From Sisyra terminalis (taxonomy: Eukaryota > Arthropoda > Insecta > Neuroptera > Sisyridae), in contig OY292276.1 of assembly GCA_958496175.1 (NCBI GenBank), positions 15,580,001 to 15,644,000 of the forward strand: a stretch of DNA of 64,000 bases. The letters run 5' to 3'. Below, piece by piece: positions 51,170 to 62,774 of this stretch. Position numbers and translations under genes: made by a program. The notes under the pieces are model-generated. The model saw only the letters and a program-made list of their open reading frames with translations, made no database searches and was not told where the DNA came from. Each line of letters starts with the position of its first letter. Positions within the stretch are counted from its first letter, which is position 1.

Positions 51170-51511
51170 TTATAATAGATGATAAAAATCAGATCTCAGC
51201 TTTTATATTTTTTTTAAATAAGAAGAAAATTCAGGTTGTTTAAGATCTTTTTGTTTTTTTTTATTTTTATTTTTTATTTAATATTTTATTATTTCAAAAA
51301 GCAACGTTTCGTTACGTAATCGTAACTTCCTCAGGCTTCTGAGGAAGTTACGATTACGTAACGAAACGTTGCTTTTTGAAATAATAAAATATTAAAGAAG
51401 CCTGAGGAAGTTATGATAACGTAACGAAACGTTGCTTTTTGAAATAATAAAATATTAAATAAAAAATAAAAAAAAAAGGCAAAAAGATCTTAAACAACCT
51501 TAATTTTCTTC
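51170..51511. mobile_element. Large foldback with duplicated CGAAACGTTGC unit
   Basis: Outer arms AGAAGAAAATTCAGGTTG (51221) and its inverse ending at 51511. Inside, GCAACGTTTCGTTACGTAAT (51301) is mirrored by ATTACGTAACGAAACGTTGC (ending 51372). The right-arm unit, from GAGGAAGTTACGATTACG to GAAATAATAAAATATTAAA, is then repeated in tandem (about 51341-51396 and 51403-51459), giving three copies of the ACGAAACGTTGC core. The outer arms match the short foldback at 46147. Confidence 0.8.
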
Positions 51512-52086
51512 TAACTTTACTTTATATTTAAAAAATATTTTAATTAATTTTTTATTTTAAATTTTCTCGTAAATTGTTATCAACTAAGAAAAAGGCAATA
51601 TATAAAATACGCTGCACTTATTCCAGGTTAATAATAACATTTAAAATAAGACATATATGGATTCCATTATATCATTGGGAACAAAAAAGTCTAGTTGAAA
51701 ATTTTTCCTCATAATTTTTTTACAGGAAATGTAACATTTCCATGTAGAGAATATGAAAATTTTGATGAATTAACCAAAATTGATTTATTTCTATAGAAAT
51801 AACATTAAAGATTGGAGAACTTCGGTAAGATAACAATAGATTAACTTAAAAAAAGATATATAAGCTACGTATCACAGGAATTTGTTATCTAATCCAAATA
51901 TTCTGTTTTTTCTTTAAATTTTTCTTTTTATTTTCAATCTTACATTTTAAGTTAGCTTTACATTAGTGTATTCTTATGATATTTCTATGTTTAACACATA
52001 AAAGAGTACTTAACATAACAAAATTAAGGGTTATTATAAATATTTCACGACTCCTTGCGAATTAAGAATAAATAATTCGAGTGTAG
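51512..52086. other. No gene seen
   Basis: AT-rich, nothing recognised. Confidence 0.45.
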
Positions 52087-52226
52087 ATATGTTACGCCGA
52101 ATTTATGAAATCGAGTACTATACGGAGTTGGCAAAAACTGCCTAATTCGTGAAGAAATTTTTACGAATTTGATATCTTTTTCCGATTTCATACAATACGC
52201 AATTTCACAAATTCGACGTAACATAT
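52087..52226. mobile_element. MITE with 25-base terminal inverted repeats
   Basis: ATATGTTACGCCGAATTT (52087) with ATGAAAT beyond, against the inverse at 52202-52226, identical at about 22 of 25 bases. Total about 140 bases. No coding sequence. Confidence 0.65.
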
Positions 52227-52235
52227 ATAAGCCTA

Positions 52236-52395
52236 AGGGTCGGTATTTTCATATCTTGATAGTGACACTTATCTTCCAGAAAAATTTTTATCTTCAGGAT
52301 TAAAAGAAATATTTGTGTTTCCTCAAAGAATCCTCAAAGAATGAGTAGGTTAAATATGTTGAATTTATCTAACAGATAAATTTTTATGTACTGAA
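52236..52395 (+). mobile_element. Fragment or copy of the GGTYGGTATTTT MITE family
   Basis: AGGGTCGGTATTTTCATATC, then CACTTATCTTCCAGAAAAAT, matches the 30614 and 59352 copies. ATCTAACAGATAAATTTTTA near 52368 may be the remains of the other arm. Confidence 0.5.
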
Positions 52396-54923
52396 TGTAG
52401 TCCCTGCGATAAATAACTTGTATTTTTAGTAAATCGTTATAAATGTTAAAATGTTTATAAATGTTAAATATTAAGAGGCTGTAAGACTTTAAAACGAGGT
52501 CTTTTTAAATATCCGCAAATATATTTGGATTAATTTATCCAAAACTTCATCTTTAATTGCATATAAAATGTAATGGTAACTTCCGTCGTAGCATTTATAT
52601 AATTAAATTGTCAGTAAAATAACTGCATTTATATATCTTAAAAAATAACCGAAGGCAAATAAATGTTGTTAGGTATTTTTTTTAAAGATGATTATTACAA
52701 CCTACCCTATTTAGATTTAAAAAGGTTGTGCGGTTAAATTTCATTCGACATTAAGGGCTAATTATTTTTGTTAATAACATATTAATGAAATGATAAAAGA
52801 TTAATTCTAGTTTTAATGCTTGGAGAATTTTGCAATGCGTCCTAAGAAACTATTGTACGTAAAAGATAAGTAAGACTCAAAAATTTAAACTACAAATCTC
52901 AATTTACTTAAATTTTTCTTAAAAAATTTCTTGGTTTTTTGGTTATGAAACTAACGGTAGGTTTGTAGCTAAAATGAATCATAAATTCAATGCCGTAGTT
53001 TGAAAAAAAAAATAACTTTAGACCAATTAGGTGTTATACTGTGAAATATCTTAATTATAACAAACATCAAAGAAGATACGAAACTTTTCATGTGCGTGTC
53101 TACATTGTATTTGATTGTTTTCTTCTAAATACAAATACCCTACCAAAAAAATAAACAAAATTAAATTTAAAAAAAGATCGGTAGACAGGAACGTGATAAA
53201 ATGGATATTTTTAGAACCCAAAACAAAAATATTAATCTTTATAAAAAATCAAAACACTTCACTACCATTTTTTTTACTTTTTCAAAAACTTTTATTAAAT
53301 CCAAGACCAAAAAGATAGTTTTGTTATAAGAATAAATACGTGAGTATAAACCAGATGAAATCGAGTCACGTAAATTGACACAGCAAAAAGAAAAAAAAAA
53401 CAGTTTTTTGCCAAATACTAACGAATCAAAAAAAGAAACATAAAAGTGTGCGACATTTGCGATGCAACTTCAATGATTCATTTCTTTGAACTTTCAAGAT
53501 ACTTTTGTCTTTTTGACTCTTTTAAACCCTCAAATTATACAATTTAACAATTGAATTCACTTTAAGCTGCACAACCCCCAGTTTTCCAATCGATTGGAAT
53601 TTTCTTATTTTGGCGTTTTTTTCCTATTCGCATATAGAAAGTTAAAGCTAAGTAAAAAATACTGTTTTTCATTTCTTTTGTTGATAATAAAAAACATTAA
53701 ACTAGATTCAGATTTACATAAAAAAGTATATTGTATCCGTTTAATAATTGTGAAATAATAAATTTAAAACATATAAACCGAAACGCGATAAAGTTATTAA
53801 AAGTATTAATTAAAAACTTTAAGAATCTGAGTTGTGTTAGCATTTATGAAAACAATAATTTACTACTATAATTAATCAAGTTTTTAATAATGTTGTCAAT
53901 GCTCTTTATAGTATTTTAATCGCTAAACTGGACCAACTTTTTTATGTAAAATTAAATATTTATCTTCGTTTCAATCTCAATTTCTCCTACCTTAAATCGT
54001 GTCCACCAGCTAATGAATATTCAAATGATAAACAAGATAAATTGACTAAGAAAAGCTTACCGCATGTAAATTTTGGTGAGCTACATTAGTTTGTCGAATC
54101 AATTGAGAAACATCCTGTGACATTTTGCTAATTAAGCTAACTGAAAGATTGCATTGAGTTGATTAGCGATGATCATACATATTCATGACACAACAATTAT
54201 ATTTGTTTTATAATATACTTAGGCCTGATGATTGACGGTATTATAATTTATTAGTTGGAGAAACTAAACAATGCTGCGTCGAGTATCTGACACCGCAAAT
54301 GTTTGTATTATTGACTGTGTAAACGGTAGCTAGTTCTGCCAATATACAACACGAATAGAGAGGTGTTAACACAACGCCCTTTTGTCTTAGCCATTAAAGC
54401 CACTTGTCACTATCCATTCAAGTGTGAAACGCCTCTTAGATGTATTTTTATGACATAGAATTATCGTTAATACACTACTATCTCATACAAATAAGTATAT
54501 AGGCTAAATGTACTCGAGTCCGGATGTTGAGGATGTGATAAGAAATAAGAAATTGCCCTCTACCGTATTGTCCTTCCTTTCCACTTCAAACAGAAGTAAA
54601 TCAAAATGTGAACAAAATACCGAAATACTTTGAAATAAGCAATACAAAAGGTTAAGGGAATATTCCAGAATGAATCCAAAAATATGAGAATCTTCGACTT
54701 TAATTTTGGAGACTCATTTAAATCTGTTTTTCTTTATAAACTATACCTAAAGCTAATAAATTACTCGGATTTTATTGTTGAGAAAATGAAAAATGTTTTT
54801 CTTAAAGAGTTTTTATATTTTATTTGATTATACCACGATCCAATACTTCTCTAACCTTTCTAGTAGTAGCATAGTTACACATTCTTAAAATTTTCGCAAA
54901 CCAAATGACAAGAACTAAATTGA
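52396..54923. other. No gene seen; GC-richer island at 54250-54450
   Basis: The island has no open frame or repeat ends and could be conserved non-coding DNA. The frame at 53115-53318 is Lys/Asn/Phe-rich and a chance ORF. Confidence 0.35.
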
Positions 54924-55280
54924 CACTGTGAACTCTTACGGCAACTTCTAGAATATACTTCTAAAATTGGCACAAAAAGCAACCTGACTCCTTATAAAAC
55001 CACTATTAGATCATTTTGGACTTACGGAGATGAAATATGGGTAACTGCTAAGCCTTTACACATCCTTCGTATTCAATCCCTACAATCCAAAATATGCCGT
55101 CTCATTATAAAAGCTCCGTACTATATCCGTAATAAAATAGTCAATACGTTAATCCAGAACTGTTTCCTAAAATTCCATGACAATTACCTTAAGTACCTAA
55201 ATCCAAATGCCCAAAACCTATTCTACATATCTCATCCTAATAATCCACCAAGAAAATGGCCAAGAAATTTATTACCATAA
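54924..55280 (+). pseudogene. Jockey-clade non-LTR reverse transcriptase, C-terminal fragment
   Basis: Uninterrupted frame of about 118 codons without a start. It contains TTIRSFWTYGDEIWVTAKPL, matching the KPIWTYGIQLWG motif just past the reverse-transcriptase core; then RIQSLQSKICRLIIKAPYYI, matching FQSKVLRMI-NAPWYV; and it ends with HPNNPPRKWPRNLL, in the place of the family's HPNPLA...LRRLKR tail. Such fragments, cut off at the 5' end, are the usual product of incomplete LINE insertion. The polymerase core is absent, so it is inactive. Identification at clade level is fairly sure. Confidence 0.75.
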
Positions 55281-55433
55281 GAACCGATAGTGGTTGGTCG
55301 CTCTAATCACGACATCGGCGGTGAACACTAAGAGGGGTTCTTTAGCTGTTCCACAGAAGATATTACTTTCTTTTATTCCATTGTTAATTGCATAAACTTC
55401 TAAAGGAAGCCATTTTAATAAAAAAATTGTTCT

Positions 55434-55634
55434 TTGATGGCAAAAATTGATCATCTAGGTGCTTTTTATCCTCCTCATTTGATGTTAAGGATTTGTCGTC
55501 TTAAACTTTTTGTAGAGATCGGAACCAATAATCTTAAGTTGCCAGATCTGAAGAATACAGTAGGTATGCCATTACAACGCATTGAAGCTGCAAAAGCTTT
55601 GGACGAGTTATCAATTGTGTATGATGTTTTTTAA
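55434..55634 (+). pseudogene. Unrecognised 66-codon frame between two transposon remnants
   Basis: The frame ends with GMPLQRIEAAKALDELSIVY followed by DVF and a stop, and looks more protein-like than local chance ORFs. It lies between the Jockey-like tail and the mariner tail and may belong to either insertion or to a third element. No family recognised. Confidence 0.25.
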
Positions 55635-55725
55635 ACGGCCAAACCTTTACGGCAAATTAGGAGGTAAAAATCACCTGAATCTGTTTTAGGCTACCAAAGA
55701 GCGAAAAAATTATGAGCGTAGAATT

Positions 55726-55854
55726 ATGCTACTACTGCCAGAAAGATGGCAGAAGATATTGGACAAGAATGGATTATTAGTCAAAAATATCTTTGCATAC
55801 ATTATTAGAAAATCGTCTTGTATTCCTCCAACCAAACTAAATTTTATTGCATAA
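55726..55854 (+). pseudogene. Mariner transposase C-terminal fragment
   Basis: 42 codons reading MLLLPERWQKILDKNGLLVK and onward to TAA at 55852-55854. LPERWQKVIDxNGxY is the conserved end of mariner transposases. The upstream frame is broken (stops at about 55713 and 55718), and the catalytic DD34D region is not seen. An old, dead copy. Confidence 0.7.
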
Positions 55855-56155
55855 GGATTTTCAATTATTGTTTTATCGTTTTCAAAGCTAGGAATTTGCT
55901 AGATTGTTTAACATGTAAACATATTTTTTGGTGAAAAATCAATCACATAAATGGAAAAATAACTAAAATAATGGACTTAGTAAGGGTCATCTGGACTTCT
56001 GGTAGGAAATCAAAGATATTACTAAAAAAATAAAATAAAACTGGGCCATAAGAACAATAACGTTGGTTGGGTGGTGCTCGACCAGATGATACATTTTGTT
56101 GAAACCATTTTTCATAAAATCATATCTTTGTTCGAATATAAGAATATACGTTAAG
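55855..56155. other. No gene seen
   Basis: AT-rich; the minus-strand frame at 55987-56190 is a chance ORF. Confidence 0.45.
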
Positions 56156-56212
56156 GCAGGGGCGGAATTAGTTTTGGTAAGGTTTACCAAAACTAATTTA
56201 GATCCGTGATCC
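56156..56212. repeat. Perfect hairpin beside a hAT-like end
   Basis: AGGCAGGGGCGGA is followed by AATTAGTTTTGGTAA, a short loop, and the exact inverse TTACCAAAACTAATT, then TAGATCCGTGATCCG. CAGGGGCGGA is a common start of hAT elements. This may be a hAT MITE reduced to its ends. Confidence 0.5.
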
Positions 56213-58831
56213 GTTTATTTTCAAACTATGTGGCTTCGAAGTCATGTGACTCTTGTTTCGACTTCAATGTTAGTTGCAATAATATGTACTCTCGTATTTT
56301 TTTTTACTTTAAACACTAATTTTATTACAGTTTAGAAGCATAGAAAAAAATATCTTAAGTGAGTATACATTTCAATCGCTACGATTCGAGCTACGGTTTT
56401 TCCAAAATTTTCCGACTTCCTGACTCCGGATTTAGATTTTCTAACTCTGGTTTCCCATTTAAACGAAACTTTCCCGTTGATTCATAGTTATATATCCTTA
56501 CTGCTTAACACAGGACAAATGCATACCTATGCATAAAAACGTGCTCTAATTTTAATAGCTTTTACTAATCTTTCAAAATGGTTATTCTTAATCTCAGATA
56601 ATGCTTTCCAGATTTGGTTGAATATTAAGAGTGTAATTTAGATATATTAAGAATTTTTTCCGATTTTTTTAAAGCAATTCAGATCTCCTCCTTAATGATG
56701 TACCCACCTTCCTATTTTATTGCCAATATTATTGATATGATTTGTGATTCAATTCTATTATTTAGGTCATTAAGTCAAAATGAAATTGATTAAAACTAAT
56801 CGTTCCATTTGAAAAATAATTCAATTTTTGATGGAGGTCATGAGCAATCTCTTTCTTTAAATGTATCAATAACTGTTATTTTTTTCGCTCGAATAATCAA
56901 TCTTTATTCACAATAAATTTTTTTTGAGTGACATTGTACGTATTTACGTGAGAGGTTGATTTTCGAAAAATGTTTCACCAGATGTTAAATGTACACATAG
57001 TGAACAATGAAGGAAGAAGTCATTATTTTAGTGCAGATATATCGATCATTTTTGTACCTTTGCGGTTTGTAAAATTTATTGACACTATCCGACGTATAAA
57101 ATTTATGGTATAATCAATAATAGGCGGGCTATATAGAATGCAAAACTTTTTATGATTTAATTTTGTATTGGGATTTATATAACATTTTTTAAATTTCACA
57201 TAAACATAAATCTGGATATTGTGATTTTCTCTATTTTATAATCAATATAGATATACCTTTTATTAAAATTAAAACTAAAGAGTTTTTTTTTTTTGAAAGT
57301 ATTGATAAAATTTAAAAAAAAAAGATGTTAAAGTTAAGAAAGCCTTTGATGAAATTTAATAACATTATAAAGAAGGTTTATCTACCTCCCTTTCGTTTTA
57401 ATTTAATCTCCTTTAAAATATTAACGTGTTAATTTCATAAATTTCATGCAAGAAATACCAACCATACCTAATTGAAGCCAACGAAAGTAAAAATTGAAAT
57501 ATTAATTTTAAAAAGATATGTGCGGCTAAATTTATTAAGTAATTAAATTTTTTTAATCATAATACCTAAAAGTGTAACTTTTTTAAAATTGAAATATTGT
57601 TTGTTGAATCAAAAAAAAAGCAAAAACAAACTATTACCATTCCATTTCCTCTGGGAATATTTTATACATATATTTTTCATTCTCATTGTATTTTAGTGAA
57701 TTGGAAATTGTGTTTACCAACTAAAAAAAAAAATAGACCGACGTATAAACTATAAATTTCAAATTGAAACTTTAAATTAATTCGTTGAATGCAAGTAATG
57801 TGGAAGAAATCGCTTGAAACGTATTTAATATTTCAATTTTTTTTCTGTTCGAAATATTGATAGATGAGCACGAAGAACAGCTGAGCACAGCAAGATGCTG
57901 TCTAACTTACTGACAGTTTAGAAGGATATAAATCAAAGACGCTATGTTGAAATAGATTTCTCTAGCTACTGCAAAAAAATTAATGCTCTAAATAATTTGA
58001 TACGATCGATTTTTATAAGAATTATAACCCTACTGAGAATTGAGCGTTATATCTGGGCTGCTGCAATATTAATTACAGTTTGTAACTAGAAACAATCTAG
58101 GTGTATAGTATATATAGGTTATTTTTTTTCTGAAACTTATATTTTACTTTTAGAATTGGAAATTATCTTCCACTGAAATTCAATTCTTATTTTCAAAAGT
58201 AAAATGTTAATTAAGGGGAAAAAATACCACTTAAACCTCCAAATTCAATTTTTAATGTAAAATGTGTATTCAAGTAGTAGAACTTTTAACCAAAATAACT
58301 GTCTACGAAACTAACAGTTGGCCTGATTATCATTTTTTTAACAAAAAAATTCAGTTTTCTATAAAAACTTTCAACTATCTTACAGTTTTGATTAAAGTTT
58401 AAATCATAACACATTAAGGTTTGATAGTTAAACATACTTCAATATATACGAAAAGTAGATAGACATTGCTAAGTCATTGATGTGTAACAACTATAATAAA
58501 TATAATGTCACTAGTATAGAAGTATATAAGCGCTGATTCCCAAGAAAAATGCTATAAACATACTCTTTTTGCGATAGGGGCAACTAGATACAGTAGATAT
58601 AGTACCCTAGGTGTTATTGCTCGTGGCATCACTAATATTGTTTGGTTTTAGTTTATTTCAGATTTAAATGTCTCATTTTAATTTAAAAGATAATTTCACA
58701 TGACTAATTAAATACCAATGACAAACCAGGCATTCGGAATTTTATAAATTTTTGACTCTTATCAAAGAATAAAAAGTAACAACACTAAGAGCCTTAGTAA
58801 TTTCTCTCATGGATTGATAAAATTTATCCTT
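56213..58831. other. No gene seen
   Basis: AT-rich, nothing recognised. Confidence 0.45.
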
Positions 58832-59145
58832 AAGCAGGAAAGGGGATATTGAATGGATGTAAATTCGTATACTAATACTTAATTCTGCAACGTTTTGGTC
58901 CTTTATTGAAACTTCATTAGGCTTCTTAATATAAAGTATATAATATACATCTCAAATACAGCAACATAGATTAAAATTGATTTTTAATGATATTAAAAAA
59001 AAATAATCTATGTCGCTGTATTTGATATGTATATTATATGCTTTTTATTAAGAAGCCTGATGAAGGTCAAATAAAGGACCGAAACGTCGCAGAATTAATT
59101 ATTAGAATATGGATTTACATCCTTTCAATGTCCACTTTCCTGCTA
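58832..59145. mobile_element. Foldback element with GACCGAAACGTCGC box, 314 bases
   Basis: Arms of about 140 bases: TTAAGCAGGAAAGGGGATAT at the left is mirrored by the right end (TCCACTTTCCTGCTAA). Both arms hold the core: GCAACGTTTTGGTCC (about 58888) and GACCGAAACGTCGC (59077-59090). AAGCCTGATGAAGG (CCTGAWGAAG box) lies about 15 bases before the core. The arms differ by several per cent. Confidence 0.85.
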
Positions 59146-59293
59146 AAAATGAAATAATATTATATTTAATATGGAAACAACAAATTTGTTGATATATTTT
59201 CAAGGTATTTAATGGATAAAAATTTGTCCGCTATATAAATCCAACTTTTATTACTATTCTTTAGCGATAATACACATGTTTTCAATATGCATG

Positions 59294-59352
59294 TTATCCT
59301 CCGTATAAAATTTTATCTGGAAAGTATCTAGATGTGAAAATACCAACCCTTA
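59294..59352 (-). repeat. Fragment of the GGTYGGTATTTT MITE family
   Basis: Minus strand: TTAAGGGTTGGTATTTTCAC, then ATCTAGATAC, TTTCCAGATAAAATTTTATA and CGGAGGATAA. Closest in sequence to the 30614 copy. Confidence 0.6.
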
Positions 59353-59759
59353 AGTAATTGTTTGTCTTGAGGATTGTACCCACAGTGTGGTAAATCTCTT
59401 CACTCCTCCCTCCTCTTTTCTCTCATACTATATTTCTATATTTGTTTTATAGCACTTATATAGACTGTTTCCATATTCACTTTGCATATGTAATTGAGAG
59501 CTTTTACTTTGAATTAAATATTAGCTAGATTGGTATTTGGCTTATTAGTACCACAGCTGAAGATGAAATTAATACCATACTGGTTACTGTTGAAAAGATA
59601 ATGCATAATGGTATGGAGTTTTTAAAAAATCGAAAGCTGTAACTACTTTTAGAATCCTTTTATCTTCAAAATGAATTTGGTTATAATTTCAGTTTCAATT
59701 TTAATGTTTTTTTTTTTATAAACTTGTTGTTTACTTTGTTGTAAAGTTTCCGAATGATT
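59353..59759. other. No gene seen
   Basis: AT-rich with the pyrimidine-rich tract TCTTCACTCCTCCCTCCTCT at about 59396. Nothing else. Confidence 0.4.
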
Positions 59760-60265
59760 CCCGTAAATAATTTTCGAGCAACATTTGCTCTCTTTAAGAC
59801 TGCTTCGTTGGTCTCCATAGCTGTTCAAGGTATCTGAAGTATTCTTCTTTGCAATCACATTTCGCACGTTTCCCGACCATTGTTCCTAATAACTTAAACA
59901 GTTCAGGTTTAATAGTTCTCGGCTTCCAAGAATAGCACATACCAAAAATAACATTAGAACATCCTTTGACGAAGTTTTAAGCTTAAGTTATCGTTCCAGA
60001 AGAATGATTTTATTTTTAGAATAGTTCTGCAAATTGTTTCGATTATGCCCTTAATTTCTTTAACTGAGCCTAGTTGTTATATGATAAGACATTCTAAATA
60101 TTTAAGTTAGGTGATCTTCCTAATATTTTGTTGATCTACTCGTAAGGAAGCATTAGAATGCGGTTGGTAATTGAATATTATAAATTTGTAAATTAAGTTT
60201 TAGTGGCATTCACTTTTAGACCCATTTCCCGTCTTATCGTATTTACGCAATTCAACTTTCAACTA
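59760..60265 (-). pseudogene. Dead non-LTR retrotransposon reverse transcriptase (minus strand)
   Basis: In order on the minus strand: REMGLKVNATKT (about 60226-60190) matches the EEMGLKVN-KKTK segment after the YADD box; SVKEIKGIIE, then NDNLSLKLRQRML, match the SLKLRKRLLKCYVWS thumb region; QRRILQIP and METNEAVLKRAN match WCYRRMLRIPW and VTNEEVLRRVN. At least five stops or frame breaks. The 72-codon frame at 59649-59867 is its last part. Same broad class as the plus-strand copy at 46.3 kb. Inactive. Confidence 0.7.
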
Positions 60266-61910
60266 ATCCAGATTTAAATTAAGTAGTACAGAATAAAAAT
60301 TTCAATGAACAAGTTGAATTTTGTAATTTATTCGAATTTTCATGAAAAAGTTAAAAAAATCAAATGAATTGAAATAAACTTTTGATTTCGAAATACAGTA
60401 CATACAATTTTATTTTTTAATGAACGATGTACCGAACACCTTGTAAAAAACATAAAAAGTATAAAATACAGTATTCGAAGAATTGTATGCTTGTGAAAAC
60501 TTTAAACGCAACTTAGTCATTAGCTGGAACCAAAGTTTTATCAATTCTTTTTGATTTTCAATTTGCGGAAAATTTTTAGAGCTTTCTTACTTTTTCGGAA
60601 AGTAATTACATTATTGCATGCTACATGCAAGTTTATTGTCTTATTGTTTTTAAGCTTTCAATTAAACCAAAATGGTATTATTTTTATGTTATTAATACTT
60701 TCTTGTTTAATGCAGTCTATTAAGTTTTGCAATATAGTTAAATTTAGTACTTATTAAATTTCTCAAAGTACGATTTTATTATGTTTAACCTGTAGTAATT
60801 GGCTTAAGGTGTCAAAAATAAAACATTGTAATGAATGAGTCTATTAATGTGCTATTTATTTTAAGGCTTTTGAATTGATACTCTTCATCGTTATTTAATT
60901 TCGTTTTAATGCACTAGGAAGATTTTCAATTTAGATATGCATAAAACGTCAGTGAAAACCAAATTTAATTGCAATTAATATGTGATTATTAACGCATAAT
61001 CATCTTGCAAACTGTGTTATATTTGCGGCATTGCAAATAAATATTCGTTCTTATAGTGACATCATGAAAATTTGAGTTGTTTAAATATTATTAAAGTTGT
61101 TTATGGTGAGGCACTTAAATTTTATTTGGAGTAATAAAAATATTTACAAATGGAAAAATAATTTTAGTGATATAAAATATAATTAGTGAGTATCTCCTTA
61201 AACCGGTATGAAATTACTGAGATTTAACTACTTGTTACTGATTGTGTGAGTTTTATGTGGCACTCCTTCATTGAAATACAGCGATGTGATTTAGAGATTT
61301 CTGGCGACTCATACTTCATGAGGACGTTATCTAAACGTATCTAACCATGTCATACTTCATATCAAAACTGATGACGTCAGTTCGTTAATGAAGTAGATAT
61401 TCAACATCAGCGAGGGTTATATTTTAAATTTAAAATCTTTATTACGATTTGTTTTTACGAATGATATCAATTAGGTGGGCTAAGCTGATGATTGACTAAG
61501 TCATTTGCTATGTTTTAATGAGCGGTTGGTCGACTGCTCGACTATCGGGCTTAGTTCAATTAGAGAAGTGGAAATGTGTCACTTTCAATTCTTTAATAAT
61601 TACTTTTTAAATTGGTTTTATAGGAACACGTTTTATATTTTACTTTATTGAAGATAACTATCGAGCGACTGTTTTTAATTCTTTGATAAAAAAATAATGA
61701 TACGGTTATTTAAAAATCACACCACAACTCATTTTTTCATATAATTAATAAAATTCAAAAATTAACTTTTAAGATAATTATTATCAGATTTTACGGGTTG
61801 TTGCAGAGATTGAATTAACCAGCTATTTTTTACCAAAATGGATCTCAGATTACAATGAATTTGTGGACGCTTTCAATTTGATTTGATTTAGGTAGAATAT
61901 TGATAAAGTC
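60266..61910. other. No gene seen; CRE-like site at about 61371
   Basis: Mostly AT-rich. In the GC-richer block 61280-61600, TGATGACGTCA (61370-61380) holds the palindrome TGACGTCA, the cAMP-response element, and TGATTGACTAAGTCA occurs near 61488. Suggestive of regulatory DNA, not proof. The frame at 60551 is a chance ORF. Confidence 0.3.
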
Positions 61911-62145
61911 TAGGCTCATATGTACTTTAGCACACCCAGAATCTGGCAATGTTGCATTTTCGACTTTGTTTTTAATTTAATTCGCGATTAAATCGGTCCA
62001 TAATGAAAATTTAGCCACAAAAGAGAGAATTATACCATATGAAAATTGAATTAACAAAAATATCGCGAATTAAATTAAAAACAAAGTCGAAAATGCAACA
62101 TTGCCAGATTGTGAGTGTGCTAAAGTATACTTGAGCCAAAGTCTA
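61911..62145. mobile_element. MITE with arms of about 80 bases
   Basis: Left TAGGCTCATATGTACTTTAG, then TCTGGCAATGTTGCATTTTC and ACTTTGTTTTTAATTTAATT; the right half is the nearly exact inverse, ending in CTTGAGCCAAAGTCTA. The inner part of the arms is essentially identical, so this copy is younger than most repeats here. No coding sequence. Confidence 0.8.
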
Positions 62146-62760
62146 TTTAACCCATATGTGGTAAACATAGTGTGGATACGAAGGTATTGCCTAATGAAAT
62201 TGAATAAAATTCTAAAGCTAAAAAGATTAACGAAAGTTTCTTATTTGACCAAATATGATTATTTGTCAATAGATTAAGGAAGAAAAAAATAAAGCGATAC
62301 AAATAAAATACAAAAATCGCAAGAAAATGATAAGAAAACTTACTATTTTCTTTAAAGTAAAACTCTTATAATCTGTCATTTATTTTAGATAGCAAAAATT
62401 ACATTTATTCTTAGAGTAATGTGAAGCATATTTTAATGAAAATACAAGTTAAAAGCGGGTCCTTTAAATTTTTTGATCTAATGTACTATAAAGCCTACTG
62501 TTGAAATAGGGTTCAGTTAAATTGAATAATGATCTAGAAAAGAACGGAGTTCTTGATACACACAATATTAAAGACAATTATCAAAGTTGTGGTTTATTTT
62601 CTTAATAAACAAAATCATAAAGTGTGATTTCACCGCCCAAGACCAACCGGAAATTTTGCGCCCCCTATTTTCATCATTAGTCAAGAAAATTGATTAAAAG
62701 TTAAACATATTTAATATCTTGTATTACCTTAAATATACTCATTGTGTTTTATTCAAAGCA
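62146..62760. other. No gene seen
   Basis: AT-rich; CACCGCCCAAGACCAACCGG at about 62631 is a GC-rich scrap of unknown origin. Confidence 0.4.
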
Positions 62761-62774
62761 AAATCTATTATGGA

